A stretch of DNA of 64,000 nucleotides from Paenibacillus sp. FSL H8-0537. Its GTDB lineage: Bacteria; Bacillota; Bacilli; Paenibacillales; Paenibacillaceae. The position numbers and the translations under genes were made by a program. The notes below the pieces were generated by a model. That model had not been told where the DNA came from and did not search any database. It saw only the letters and a program-made list of their open reading frames with translations. Below, one piece after another: positions 1 to 8,824 of this stretch. The DNA lies in contig NZ_CP150290.1 of NCBI RefSeq assembly GCF_038051995.1, positions 3,152,001-3,216,000 on the forward strand, read 5' to 3'. How positions within the stretch are numbered: position 1 is the stretch's first letter; the number at the start of each line of letters is the position of its first letter.

Positions 1-780
1 TACACGCAGGCTCAACTGGATACTGCGGTTAACCAGTTAAAATCAGCGGTTCAAGCCTTTAATGCTGCTGTTATACAAGCGGGCATTCCAACGGCGTTGG
101 GGGCGGCGATCACGGCGGCGCAGCAGGCGTTGACGGATCATCCGCAAGGAGCGGATGTAGGGCAGGTGTCAGCGGGAACGCGCACCGTGCTTGAAACTGC
201 GATGGATGCGGCACAGCAGGTTCTTGATAACGCGGGCAATTACACGCAGGCTCAACTGGATACTGCGGTTAACCAGTTAAAATCAGCGGTTCAAGCCTTT
301 AATGCTGCTGTTATACAAGCGGGCATTCCAACGGCGTTGGGGGCGGCGATCACGGCGGCGCAGCAGGCGTTGACAGATCATCCGCAAGGAACGGATGTAG
401 GGCAGACTTCGGCAGGAACGCGCACCGTTCTGGAAACTGCGGTGGATGCGGCACAGCAGATTCTTGATAACGCGGGTAATTACACGCAGGCTCAACTGGA
501 TACGGCAGTTAACCAGTTAAATTCGGCGGTTCAAGTCTTTAATGCTGCTGTTATACAAGCGGGCATTCCAACGGCGCTGGGGTCGGCGATCACAGCGGCG
601 CAGCAGGCGTTGACGGATCATCCAGAAGGAACGGATGTAGGGCAGACTTCGGCAGGAGACCGCGCTGCCTTGCAGACCGTGATAGATGCAGCGCAGGCTA
701 TTGCCGACGATGCGGAAAATCAATCTCAGACTCGTTTGGATGAAGCTACTGTCAGTTTGAACGACGCTATGGCGGTATTT
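1..780 (+). repeat. 240-bp in-frame tandem repeats in the SLH protein
   Basis: A 240-bp (80-codon) unit is repeated about three and a quarter times. Positions 1-134 are identical to 241-374, later copies diverge, and the last copy (about 570-780) is clearly degenerate. The array probably continues upstream of the window. Such in-frame arrays usually vary in copy number by recombination. Confidence 0.95.
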
Positions 781-2763
781 GAAGCCGCTTGGGTGGGGAT
801 GGTGCTAACCGCATCGGCCAATGATTTGTACGGAACGAGCGACACGCTTCGCTTTACGGTATTTTATGGATATGAAGTAACCGTGATCGGAACACCGGTC
901 GTTCCGATCATGGTTGGAGACAATTCCGCCACTCAGACGGTATATGCCCCATATATGGGAGCGCGAGGCGAGGCAGTGACAAAACTTACTTTCGAATTCG
1001 AAGTTCCTGCTGGGCTCGCGGATGTTGACGGAATTAAAGTTGCTGCATCATTGGAACTCCCGGACGGTGCAAGTATCGTTCGCACCTCCAGCGGACGCCC
1101 GGCTTCGCTAACTTACGTAGCCCCGGACGCGAACGGAATACGTATCGTGGCGATACCGCCCGAAGTTACCCTGACGGTTGCACCTAACGGATCGGAACGT
1201 AAAGCGATCAGTGTGATTGCAAGCGTGTACGGCGGAGCTGCGGGAAATGCGCTGACGCAGCTCCGTTGGCTGCCTGGAAGTCTTAGTGGGGTTGATTTTG
1301 CCGGCGGAACGAAAGGAACCGATATTTTGGCCACACCTCAATTCACCACTACTGCCAACGGCGACTATACCGTTTATGCCCTAGACGAAGCAGGCAATGA
1401 AGCAGTGAAAACCATCACTGTTACTGGGATCTCAACCTCGTCTTCGTCGGATAACGGCAATCGACCGGTCACATCGGGGACGACTGTGAAGTTAGATTCG
1501 AATGGCGGGATTACAATTCTCGTCGATCCATCCGACATCAAACAAGTCAAGCGTTCGGACGGCACGGTGATCGAGCAAGTCATCCTCCCCGAACGGACGA
1601 GGGAGCAAGTGTTGGAACTCCTGAAAAATGCGATGGAACCGATTGTCAGAATTACAATCGGCAATCGGGAGCAAGCGGTACAGGCACAGCTTCAAGCATA
1701 CTGGATCGTGGATATGGTCAAAGCTAATTCCAATACAATTGTCGAGGTGAGGTTGAACGATTCTAGCTACCAATTGCGGTTAAGCGCGATCGATCTGACC
1801 GGCTTGGCGGCGCGTCTCGACGCGGAAATATCGAATTTGACCGTGAACATCATACAGGCGCTGGCCGGCGAGCAAATTCGACAAGAGATCGATCGGATCG
1901 GCGTTTCTCAAGGTTTTTCTGTTTTCGCCGACGTCATTGACTACAAGGTGATGGTCGAAGCAAACGGGCAAATGCTGGAGGTGTACGACTTTGGTGGATC
2001 TTACTCGACCCGGACCATTAAGTTGGACCGAGAGAACACAAACCGTAACCTGGTTGCTGTTCAGTATATCCCGGAAAACGGAACCGTCGTTTTTGTTCCG
2101 GCAAAGATGGAAACCGGTCCAGACGGCACTAACGAAGCGATTCTGAACGTGCCACATAACAGCTTGTACACAGTCGTAAATGTGCAAGCCCGAACGTTCG
2201 CCGATTTAACCGGACACTGGGCAAAAGCGGATGTGGAGCATCTGGCGTCCAAGCTGCTGGTGAACGGCGTGGCGGCCGACCGTTTTGACTCAGAGGGAAC
2301 CATTACACGAGCGGAATTCTCAGCCTTGCTCGTTCGTGCGCTAGGGCTATCCGTGAAGGAGAGCGAGGGCGGTGATCGTTTTGCGGATGTCCCTGCATCC
2401 GCATGGTATGCATCTGCAGTAAATGCGGCAGTGGCTAACGGGCTGGTTAGTGGCATCGGTGCCGGCCGTTTTGCGCCTAACGATCCAATTACCCGCGAGC
2501 AAATGGCCGTTGTGATTGCTGGGGCCTTAACCTTCACCAGCCATGGAACCGGTAGCGATGGGCAAGAGGGAGGCCATCTGGATGCTTTCACGGATCGAGA
2601 CTCCATTTCTTCATGGGCGCAAGCTGCGGTAGTCCGAGCATCGGAAGACGGCATTATGAAAGGAATGGTGGACGGACGCTTTGCCCCGAGGGAGAATGTA
2701 ACGAGGGCGCAGGCAGCGGTTATACTGAAAAGGTTCCTGCAATATGTACATTTTATCGATTAA
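1..2763 (+). CDS. SLH-domain cell-surface protein with tandem FIVAR-like repeats (5' end outside window)
   Basis: The frame is open from the first base, so the true start and signal peptide lie outside the window; 920 codons are visible. Order of parts: 80-residue helical repeats (about residues 1-265, motifs ITAAQQAL and YTQAQLDTAVNQL, resembling FIVAR-type cell-wall repeats), Ig-like beta regions, a Ser-rich linker near residue 480, an unassigned region, and three C-terminal SLH repeats from about residue 733 (FADLTGHWA, FADVPASAWYA, FTDRDSISSWA, each with the ITR or VTR motif). SLH domains bind pyruvylated secondary cell-wall polymer, so the protein should be displayed on the envelope. No enzymatic domain was recognised. 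A terminator follows. Family assignment is firm for the SLH part and moderate for the repeats. Confidence 0.9.
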   Translation, partial: YTQAQLDTAVNQLKSAVQAFNAAVIQAGIPTALGAAITAAQQALTDHPQGADVGQVSAGTRTVLETAMDAAQQVLDNAGNYTQAQLDTAVNQLKSAVQAFNAAVIQAGIPTALGAAITAAQQALTDHPQGTDVGQTSAGTRTVLETAVDAAQQILDNAGNYTQAQLDTAVNQLNSAVQVFNAAVIQAGIPTALGSAITAAQQALTDHPEGTDVGQTSAGDRAALQTVIDAAQAIADDAENQSQTRLDEATVSLNDAMAVFEAAWVGMVLTASANDLYGTSDTLRFTVFYGYEVTVIGTPVVPIMVGDNSATQTVYAPYMGARGEAVTKLTFEFEVPAGLADVDGIKVAASLELPDGASIVRTSSGRPASLTYVAPDANGIRIVAIPPEVTLTVAPNGSERKAISVIASVYGGAAGNALTQLRWLPGSLSGVDFAGGTKGTDILATPQFTTTANGDYTVYALDEAGNEAVKTITVTGISTSSSSDNGNRPVTSGTTVKLDSNGGITILVDPSDIKQVKRSDGTVIEQVILPERTREQVLELLKNAMEPIVRITIGNREQAVQAQLQAYWIVDMVKANSNTIVEVRLNDSSYQLRLSAIDLTGLAARLDAEISNLTVNIIQALAGEQIRQEIDRIGVSQGFSVFADVIDYKVMVEANGQMLEVYDFGGSYSTRTIKLDRENTNRNLVAVQYIPENGTVVFVPAKMETGPDGTNEAILNVPHNSLYTVVNVQARTFADLTGHWAKADVEHLASKLLVNGVAADRFDSEGTITRAEFSALLVRALGLSVKESEGGDRFADVPASAWYASAVNAAVANGLVSGIGAGRFAPNDPITREQMAVVIAGALTFTSHGTGSDGQEGGHLDAFTDRDSISSWAQAAVVRASEDGIMKGMVDGRFAPRENVTRAQAAVILKRFLQYVHFID

Positions 2764-2833
2764 ATCAAGCAAAGTAATCAATCCCAAATGAATCGAGATA
2801 CTCATTCATGGAATCGTCTGTAAAACGATAGTG

Positions 2834-2863
2834 AAGGAGCTTGCCTCGTGGCAGCTCCTTTTT
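2834..2863 (+). terminator. Rho-independent terminator after SLH gene
   Basis: AAGGAGCT pairs with AGCTCCTT across an 11-nt loop, followed by a T run. It ends the SLH-gene transcript 70 nt after the stop codon. Confidence 0.85.
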
Positions 2864-3082
2864 GTCGTACAAGTAACTGGCAGATAGGTGTGAAATGTCG
2901 GTTGACAAGAAAATGGTTTAAATGAAATCCACGAAATCTTCGGGCTGTTTTAGTCTCATTTGATCTTATAGCCCACATAAATGATGGACAAGCTTATTAA
3001 TAAGACGAAATGCAACCGTTTGGACGCTTATGCCGTATAAATAGTGCTCTGTGCCATACAGGCGGAAAGGAAGAGATTAAAC
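2864..3082. other. Intergenic gap, nothing recognised
   Basis: Between the terminator and the lipoprotein start there is AT-rich sequence. A TTGACA lies at 2902-2907, but no convincing -10 box stands at the right distance. No RNA gene or repeat was seen. Confidence 0.5.
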
Positions 3083-3556
3083 ATGACCATTCGTTCAGGA
3101 AAAAGCATACTTTTAATCATTGGAATGTTATTATTAGGAGGATGCTCGTTATTCGAGGATGCCAAGCAGGCGGTCAATTCCGTATCGAGCTCGGCCGACT
3201 ATGTGACGGGGGCGGCTTCATACATGCAGACGCTGACAAGCTTCAGCGAGCAGGCGACGCAGCTTGCGGAGCAAGCCGTAAACGATGCAAGTGCACGCGC
3301 CGATTATAAGGAACAGCTAGTAGCTGTGCAGGAATCTATCAAGCAGTTTGGCGAGCTGCAAGCGCCGGATTTTGCCAAGGATGTCCATCAGACCGTGGTC
3401 GATTATAATTTGAAGCTGCAGGAAGGCATTGATGCGGTGCTGAAGCAGATCGAAGACGGCAAAGCATTGGTTGACGCAACGGAAATTCCAAATACGATTA
3501 ACAAAATCAACGAGCTGTTAAATCAAGTCAATCAACTTCAGCAGCTGGTGTCGTAA
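3083..3556 (+). CDS. Small lipoprotein, DUF6376-like
   Basis: 157-residue protein with a lipoprotein signal: positive N-terminus, hydrophobic stretch and lipobox LLGGC around residue 16, so it should be lipid-anchored on the outer face of the membrane. The mature part is predicted alpha-helical, rich in Gln, Ala and Glu, with likely coiled-coil character. The start is ATG 3083 behind a GGAAAGGAAGAG ribosome site; an upstream in-frame ATG at 3044 would place 13 charged residues before the signal. It resembles the small lipoprotein family DUF6376 of Bacillales, but the match is from memory of the sequence style. Function unknown. Confidence 0.75.
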   Translation: MTIRSGKSILLIIGMLLLGGCSLFEDAKQAVNSVSSSADYVTGAASYMQTLTSFSEQATQLAEQAVNDASARADYKEQLVAVQESIKQFGELQAPDFAKDVHQTVVDYNLKLQEGIDAVLKQIEDGKALVDATEIPNTINKINELLNQVNQLQQLVS

Positions 3557-3580
3557 CGGTAAAGAGAGGAAGAATGAAAG

Positions 3581-3850
3581 ATGAAAGTAAATATTTTGCA
3601 TGCTAGCATGACGAACTCCAAGGAATCTGGTTTCGTAGGCAAGGTTCATTTTGAAGTAGAGGGTCAGACGAACCAATACGAAATTGCCCTTCACAGCCGC
3701 AAGGCGACTGAGTGGGGCTACGGTTTATTTTTTCTAAATGAATCAGGCAAGGAAGAGGATCTTTTAGCTGTTGAGGATGAGCTGGAAGAGGATGACGAGC
3801 TTTTTGATTCTCTCGTGAAAGCGGCTTGGGAAACACTGGAGAAGAAATAA
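3581..3850 (+). CDS. Small acidic hypothetical protein
   Basis: 89-residue protein with a good ribosome site (GAGAGGAAG) and a start 24 nt after the lipoprotein stop, so the two are probably co-transcribed. The N-terminal half looks like a small beta domain; the C-terminal part has an acidic run (EDELEEDDELFD) and ends in a Lys-rich helix. There is no signal peptide or membrane segment, so it is probably cytoplasmic. I do not recognise the family. Codon use and ribosome site support a real gene. Confidence 0.7.
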   Translation: MKVNILHASMTNSKESGFVGKVHFEVEGQTNQYEIALHSRKATEWGYGLFFLNESGKEEDLLAVEDELEEDDELFDSLVKAAWETLEKK

Positions 3851-3960
3851 ACCTTTACGCGTAAATGGCTGAAGCCGTCCTCTGACGGCAAAGCTGCCGT
3901 TTCGAGGGTGAAATATAAGCCCATTTATAAGTGCAAAACTTATAAATTCTTATATTTTGA
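3851..3960 (-). repeat. Two-hairpin dispersed element, copy 1 (AT-variant)
   Basis: Read on the + strand, a GC-rich part (AAGCCGTCCTCTGACGGC region) is followed by an AT-rich double hairpin in which AAATATAAG pairs with CTTATATTT and TTTATAAG with CTTATAAA. It is inverted relative to most other copies and shares its AT-arm variant with the copy at 43463-43562. Confidence 0.75.
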
Positions 3961-3961
3961 A

Positions 3962-4016
3962 AAATAGAGCTGGCGCCAGCATGGACATGCAGTCCGAGCT
4001 TGCGCTGGCTCTATTT
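3962..4016. terminator. Long hairpin after the small-gene pair
   Basis: A 19-position stem runs from AAATAGAGC at 3962 to GCTCTATTT ending at 4016, with two G-T pairs and one mismatch. No T run follows on the + strand, while several T follow on the minus strand. It may be a weak terminator or boundary hairpin ahead of the cobalamin operon. Confidence 0.5.
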
Positions 4017-4043
4017 GCGTCTAGGCTGATGGCATAAACGCAC

Positions 4044-4072
4044 TTGTCGATCATACAATCTAATGTTATCAT
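4044..4072 (+). promoter_or_regulatory. Candidate promoter of the cobalamin operon
   Basis: TTGTCG (4044-4049), 17-bp spacer, TATCAT (4067-4072). It stands just upstream of the riboswitch aptamer, at the expected place. Confidence 0.55.
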
Positions 4073-4084
4073 TAAGATTACAAT

Positions 4085-4353
4085 TTAATAGGAAGGGAAT
4101 AAGTGTCAGCAGGTGCGCAAGGCGCCCAAGTTGACTTAATAGGGAAGTCGGTGAGAGACCGGCGCGGACCCGCCACTGTATGAAGCGACTGACGCTTCAA
4201 AGCCAGGAGACCTGCTTATTTCAACGACACTGTAAACCTACGTGGATATTAGGAAGGTGTTAGAGATTGGATGGCCCTTCGCTGTCTGCGTTTAACAAGG
4301 ACATTGGTCTTTTCAAGCATTTCTAACACATATCGTTAGAGGTGCTTTTTTTG
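4085..4353 (+). promoter_or_regulatory. Cobalamin riboswitch with terminator/antiterminator
   Basis: The aptamer carries the conserved core: the GGGAAGTCGGTG-type segment, the GCGGACCCGCCACTGT segment and the B12 box AGCCAGGAGACCTGC at 4201-4215. In the expression platform GTGTTAGA (4257-4264) is complementary to TCTAACAC (4322-4329), which is the 5' arm of the terminator at 4315-4353. The expected logic is that bound adenosylcobalamin frees the terminator and shuts off the cbi genes. Aptamer identity rests on the known consensus; the pairing is read directly. Confidence 0.93.
4315..4353 (+). terminator. Riboswitch terminator
   Basis: AAGCATTTCTAAC pairs over 13 positions (two G-T) with GTTAGAGGTGCTT, 7-nt loop, then seven T. 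Its 5' arm is shared with the antiterminator. Confidence 0.9.
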
Positions 4354-4398
4354 TTGGATAGAAATTGTAAATTGCTACATAGAAGGAGTTGGGCATCA

Positions 4399-6240
4399 AT
4401 GAGTGAAGCAGGCGTCGGCAAGCTGTTAATAATCGGATTCGGCCCAGGGAGCTTCGAGCATATTACGAAACGCGCCCGTGAAGCGATTCAGGAGAGCGAT
4501 ATAGTCATCGGCTATAACACGTATGTGGACTTGATTCGGGAGCTAATCAGCGATCAGGCGATTGTGCGGACAGGGATGACGGAGGAGGTCAGCCGGGCGC
4601 AGGAAGCGGTGCGCCAGGCGGAGAACGGCAAGAAGGTTGCCGTTATATCAAGCGGCGATGCGGGCGTGTACGGTATGGCAGGACTCGTGTATGAGGTGCT
4701 GATTGAGAAGGGCTGGAAGCGTAATGGCGGGGTAGAGGTTGAAGTCATTCCCGGCATTTCCGCCATTAACTCGACAGCGTCCCTGCTCGGCGCACCGATT
4801 ATGCACGATGCTTGCACGATCAGCCTAAGCGATCATTTGACCCCTTGGGAGCTGATAGCGCGCAGAGTAGAAGCGGCAGGACAAGCGGATTTCGTCATTG
4901 CGCTTTATAACCCGCGCAGCGGCAGAAGAACACGGCAAATCGTGGAGACGCAGCGTATTTTGCTCAAATACCGCTCGCCAGATACGCCGGTTGGCATTGT
5001 GAAAAGCGCGTACCGCGACCGTGAGGATATTGTCGTGACGACGCTTGCCCGTATGCTTGACCATGATATCGGCATGCTGACAACGGTCGTTATCGGCAAC
5101 TCCACAACCGTTAATTATGATGGGCTGATGATTACGCCGCGTGGCTATCAGCGCAAATATACGCTGGGCGAAGGCGCGCAGCCTTTGAAGCCTCACCAGC
5201 GTCTGCAAGAGAAGAATGAGCCGTGGGCGCTTCATACGGCAGGAATGCCGGAGCTCTCAGGTGATGGAGACTATCCTGAGGATGAATATGATAGGGCGGA
5301 CTCTTTGGTGGAGCGGGAGGAGCCGCAAATGGCGATGCAAGACCAGCCGAGAAATGAAAATGGGCAAGGCGGCGGCGTAGCCGTTGCCATAGCGCCTCCA
5401 GCCGCACCCGTGAAGCCAGCTCCAGCTCCGGTTGATAAAGCTGCTTCATCGAGGGTGGAGTCAGCCGCGATGCCAGCTGTCTCGCCACTTCATTTGGCGA
5501 TGGAAGCAGTACTGCTTAATGATCGCAGCAAGGGTATAGAGCCTAGTGGGGCATATGAGGAAGCCGCGAGCCCATTGCCTGTATTTACGCAGCAATCCGT
5601 TTTGGAGTTCGCCGTAAGCCCGGGTGTAGCGACGAAGAACTTTACTCCCCAACAGCTGGTGGCACTGGCGCAGGCGGTTGGCGAGAAGGGCTCGATTGAA
5701 TATACGCCGCACCATCATCTGCTTGTGCGGATCCCGACGTCTGATCCAGACAGCGTTACGGCAAAGCTGCGTGCGGATGGCCTCAGTCTGGCACCGATTG
5801 GTGATGTTTTGCAACTGAAGGCTTGCGATTTTTGCAATCTGGAGAAGGCGGAATCGGTGCCTTATGCCGATGAACTGCAAGAGAAGATCGGCGGCATGGC
5901 CATGCCGAAGGAGCTGCGTGTCGGGTTCAATGGCTGCGGCATGGCTTGTTATGGCGCAGTTAACGAGGATATCGGCATCGTGTATCGCCGTGGCAAATTT
6001 GATTTGTTCCTCGGCGGCAAAACCGTCGGCCGCAATGCGCATGCGGCGCAGCCGGTTGCCGAAGGCATTGCAGCCGAGGAAATCGTGCCACTGATTGAAC
6101 GCATTATTGCGCTGTATAAATCGGAAGGCCATCCGAATGAGCGCTTTCATAAATTTTTCAAACGGATGGGTCAAATAGAAGGCTATCGCTATCAGGAGCT
6201 GCCTGTTTTTCATATCGAAGACGCATTGTGCGGAGACTAG
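4399..6240 (+). CDS. cbiH60: CbiH60: cobalt-factor III C17-methyltransferase fused to an Fe-S reductase-like domain
   Basis: Methylates C17 and drives ring contraction in the anaerobic cobalamin pathway. Residues about 9-245 are a CbiH/CobJ tetrapyrrole methylase (IIGFGPGSFEHIT, SSGDAGVYGMAG). A Pro/Ala/Glu-rich linker of about 130 residues follows. The C-terminal part resembles a nitrite/sulfite reductase domain, with Cys476, Cys479 (CDFC), Cys513 and Cys517 (CGMAC) as likely [4Fe-4S] ligands. The same fusion is known from Bacillus megaterium as CbiH60. ATG 4399 has the ribosome site AGAAGGAG; an in-frame start at 4342 would lie inside the riboswitch terminator. First gene of the operon. Confidence 0.93.
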   Translation: MSEAGVGKLLIIGFGPGSFEHITKRAREAIQESDIVIGYNTYVDLIRELISDQAIVRTGMTEEVSRAQEAVRQAENGKKVAVISSGDAGVYGMAGLVYEVLIEKGWKRNGGVEVEVIPGISAINSTASLLGAPIMHDACTISLSDHLTPWELIARRVEAAGQADFVIALYNPRSGRRTRQIVETQRILLKYRSPDTPVGIVKSAYRDREDIVVTTLARMLDHDIGMLTTVVIGNSTTVNYDGLMITPRGYQRKYTLGEGAQPLKPHQRLQEKNEPWALHTAGMPELSGDGDYPEDEYDRADSLVEREEPQMAMQDQPRNENGQGGGVAVAIAPPAAPVKPAPAPVDKAASSRVESAAMPAVSPLHLAMEAVLLNDRSKGIEPSGAYEEAASPLPVFTQQSVLEFAVSPGVATKNFTPQQLVALAQAVGEKGSIEYTPHHHLLVRIPTSDPDSVTAKLRADGLSLAPIGDVLQLKACDFCNLEKAESVPYADELQEKIGGMAMPKELRVGFNGCGMACYGAVNEDIGIVYRRGKFDLFLGGKTVGRNAHAAQPVAEGIAAEEIVPLIERIIALYKSEGHPNERFHKFFKRMGQIEGYRYQELPVFHIEDALCGD

Positions 6241-6264
6241 CGACAGCAAGGGAGATGAAGGAAG

Positions 6265-7356
6265 ATGGATGCGGTTTTATTTGTAGGGCACGGAAGCCGG
6301 GATGAGAGAGGCAATGAAGAGGTGCGCGAGTTTGTCGCCTCTGTAGCGTCAACACTGAAAGCAGATTTGGTAGAGCTGTGCTTTCTGGAGTTTGTCACGC
6401 CGACGATGAAGCAGGGCTTTGATATTTGCGTATCAAAAGGGGCGACTCGGATCGCCGTTATTCCGATTACGTTATTTTCGGCAGGGCATGCAAAGCTTCA
6501 TATGCCTGCAGCAATTGATGAGGCAAAGCTGCGATACCCAGCAATAAATATTATTTATGGACGGCCGATTGGCGTTCACGATCAAGTGCTGGAAATTCTA
6601 ACCTCCCGCCTTGGCGAAGCAGCTGCGGCAGAGGAAAGCGAGCTTGCTGATACGGCTATTTTGATCGTCGGTCGGGGCAGCAGCGATGCCGATGCGAACA
6701 GCGAGCTATTTAAAATTTCCCGTTTGTTCTGGGAGCGCCTTAAAGTCAAATGGGTCGAAACCGCCTTTATTGGCGTAACGGCGCCTCTGATGGATGAAGG
6801 TGTAGAGCGCTGCCTCAAGCTGGGCGCGCGTAAAGTTATTATACTGCCGTACTTCCTGTTTACCGGTGTTTTAATTAAACGGATGGAAGCAGCGATGGAG
6901 CAATATACGGCTGCTTATCCGGATACGGAATTTGTGCTTGCGGAATATTTTGGCTTCCACCCGCTGCTTAAAGAGATTTTGAAAGATCGCGCCGCAGAAG
7001 CGCTGCAGGACGAAGTGAAGATGAACTGCGATATGTGCCAGTTCCGCCTGCAGGCGATGAAAGATCATGACCATCATCACCACCATGATCATGATCACGA
7101 CCACCATGACCACCACCATCATGATCACGATCACGGGCATGATCATCATGACCATAATCACGAACACCATGCGCATGATCACGAGCATCATCATGAGGGC
7201 CATACACATGAGCATAACCATGAGCACCATGAACACGACCATGATCACCACGACCACGAGCACCTTGAAATTGGCGAGCCTGCTGCTAATGCCAAGGAAG
7301 ATGCCCCGCAGAAAAATGATCCGTCCAAGGCAGCAACGCTTGTCGGGGAGGGTTAA
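6265..7356 (+). CDS. cbiX: CbiX: sirohydrochlorin cobaltochelatase with His-rich tail
   Basis: Inserts cobalt into sirohydrochlorin, the committing step of the early-cobalt route. Two CbiX-type chelatase repeats are visible, the first beginning VLFVGHGSRDERG and the second near residue 130 (ILIVGRGSSDADANS). After them comes an MNCDMC motif (Cys255, Cys258), matching the MXCXXC Fe-S motif of Bacillus-type CbiX, then a tail of nearly pure His/Asp/Glu (about residues 268-335, roughly 40 His). The tail could bind or buffer cobalt. About 80 residues longer than the two-domain core because of the tail. Starts 24 nt after cbiH60. Confidence 0.95.
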   Translation: MDAVLFVGHGSRDERGNEEVREFVASVASTLKADLVELCFLEFVTPTMKQGFDICVSKGATRIAVIPITLFSAGHAKLHMPAAIDEAKLRYPAINIIYGRPIGVHDQVLEILTSRLGEAAAAEESELADTAILIVGRGSSDADANSELFKISRLFWERLKVKWVETAFIGVTAPLMDEGVERCLKLGARKVIILPYFLFTGVLIKRMEAAMEQYTAAYPDTEFVLAEYFGFHPLLKEILKDRAAEALQDEVKMNCDMCQFRLQAMKDHDHHHHHDHDHDHHDHHHHDHDHGHDHHDHNHEHHAHDHEHHHEGHTHEHNHEHHEHDHDHHDHEHLEIGEPAANAKEDAPQKNDPSKAATLVGEG

Positions 7357-7359
7357 GCC

Positions 7360-8127
7360 ATGATTTTTATGCTATGTGGAACGAGCGATGCGAGGGAGCT
7401 CGCTGTACAAATTAAGGCACAGGGCTATAGCGTGCTGACTTCGGTCGTGACCGATAGTGCGGCAGGCAGCTTGAAGGAAGCCGGACTTGATGTACGAGTG
7501 GGACGGCTAACCGCAGACGAAATGGCAGCTTACCTGAAGGGAAATCAGGTACAGGCTGTCGTTGATGCCAGCCATCCCTTTGCCGAGGAGGCGCATCGCA
7601 ATGCAATGGCGGCGGCCGAGCAGGCATCGGTGCCTTATATTCGCTATGAGCGCGAGAGCCTGACCTTTGATGGACAGCCGCTAATCCAGTATGCGGATGA
7701 TTACGCCGAAGCAGCCGAAATGGCGGCTGCCAAAGGCGGCGTCGTGATGCTGACGACTGGCAGCAAAACGCTGCAGGTTTTTACCGAGCGCCTGCTAGGC
7801 TTGCCTAACGTGACGCTGATCGCCCGCATGCTGCCGCGCCTCGACAATATGGAGAAATGCGATGCGCTGGGACTGCCGCAAAAGCATATCGTTGCCATGC
7901 AGGGTCCATTTTCCAAAGCGCTCAACCGCGCCCTTTACGAGCAATTCGGCGTGACGCTGATGATTACGAAGGAGAGCGGCAAGGTTGGCTCTGTGGATGA
8001 GAAGCTGGAAGCGGCGCTTGAAATGGGTATTGAGACGATTATTATTGGGCGTCCTAAGCTTGCCTATGGGCATGTTTTTTCGCGCTTTGACGAAATAAGT
8101 GATACATTAAAGGAAATGTTGAGTTAA
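7360..8127 (+). CDS. cbiJ: CbiJ: cobalt-precorrin-6A reductase
   Basis: Reduces the macrocycle of cobalt-precorrin-6A with NADPH. 255 residues, usual length for the CbiJ/CobK family. The N-terminal motif MLCGTSDARELA, the conserved VDASHPFAEEAHRNA around residue 68 and the TTGSKTLQVF segment are family hallmarks. Starts 3 nt after the cbiX stop, so translation is probably coupled. Confidence 0.93.
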   Translation: MIFMLCGTSDARELAVQIKAQGYSVLTSVVTDSAAGSLKEAGLDVRVGRLTADEMAAYLKGNQVQAVVDASHPFAEEAHRNAMAAAEQASVPYIRYERESLTFDGQPLIQYADDYAEAAEMAAAKGGVVMLTTGSKTLQVFTERLLGLPNVTLIARMLPRLDNMEKCDALGLPQKHIVAMQGPFSKALNRALYEQFGVTLMITKESGKVGSVDEKLEAALEMGIETIIIGRPKLAYGHVFSRFDEISDTLKEMLS

Positions 8128-8168
8128 ATACACGTTGCATCATATATTGAAGGAGCTGAGCGAAAAAC

Positions 8169-8819
8169 ATGGATTTTTTGACTGATTTTAAACCGCTTAC
8201 TGTACAGCCGCAGGAAATTGAAGCACGCAGCTTTGAAATGATTACCGAGGAGCTAGGGGAGCACCCGTTCACAGATGAGCAATATTCTGTTGTACAGCGC
8301 GTTATTCACGCTTCCGCTGATTTTGAGCTGGGACGCAGCATGATGTTCCATAAGGATGCGGTACAGGCAGGCATTAAGGCGATCCTCGCGGGCAAGCCTG
8401 TAGTTGCCGATGTGCAGATGGTTCAAGTAGGAATCAGCAAGCCGCGCATTGAGAAGTTTGGCGGCGACGTGCGTGTATACATATCGGATGCAGATGTGAT
8501 GGAGGAGGCGAAGCGCCTCAATACGACGCGGGCGATTATTTCCATTCGCAAAGCGATTCGTGAAGCGGACGGCGGTATTTATGCGATCGGAAACGCGCCT
8601 ACAGCGCTGCTGGAGTTAATTAGACTGGTGAAAAATGGCGAAGCCAAACCAGGCCTTATCGTTGGCGTTCCCGTTGGCTTCGTATCGGCAGCAGAATCGA
8701 AGGAGGAGCTTGCCAAGCTGGACATTCCGTTTATTACGAATCTCGGACGAAAGGGCGGGAGCCCGGTTGCCGTGGCTGCGGTTAACGCGATTTCCCTGCT
8801 GGCAGAGCGCCAAGTGTAA
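8169..8819 (+). CDS. cbiC: CbiC: cobalt-precorrin-8 methylmutase
   Basis: Moves the methyl group from C11 to C12 to give cobyrinate. 216 residues, normal length. The motif VIHASADFE holds the conserved active-site His (about residue 47), and GNAPTALLEL and GVPVGFVSAAESKE are typical of CbiC/CobH. Ribosome site GAAGGAGCTGAG precedes ATG 8169. Lies 41 nt after cbiJ in the same operon. Confidence 0.95.
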   Translation: MDFLTDFKPLTVQPQEIEARSFEMITEELGEHPFTDEQYSVVQRVIHASADFELGRSMMFHKDAVQAGIKAILAGKPVVADVQMVQVGISKPRIEKFGGDVRVYISDADVMEEAKRLNTTRAIISIRKAIREADGGIYAIGNAPTALLELIRLVKNGEAKPGLIVGVPVGFVSAAESKEELAKLDIPFITNLGRKGGSPVAVAAVNAISLLAERQV

Positions 8820-8824
8820 AAAGC

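Noticed and set aside
7067..7363. Met/Thr/Ile-rich frame in cbiX
   Set aside because: It is the shifted reading of the His/Asp codon run, not a gene.
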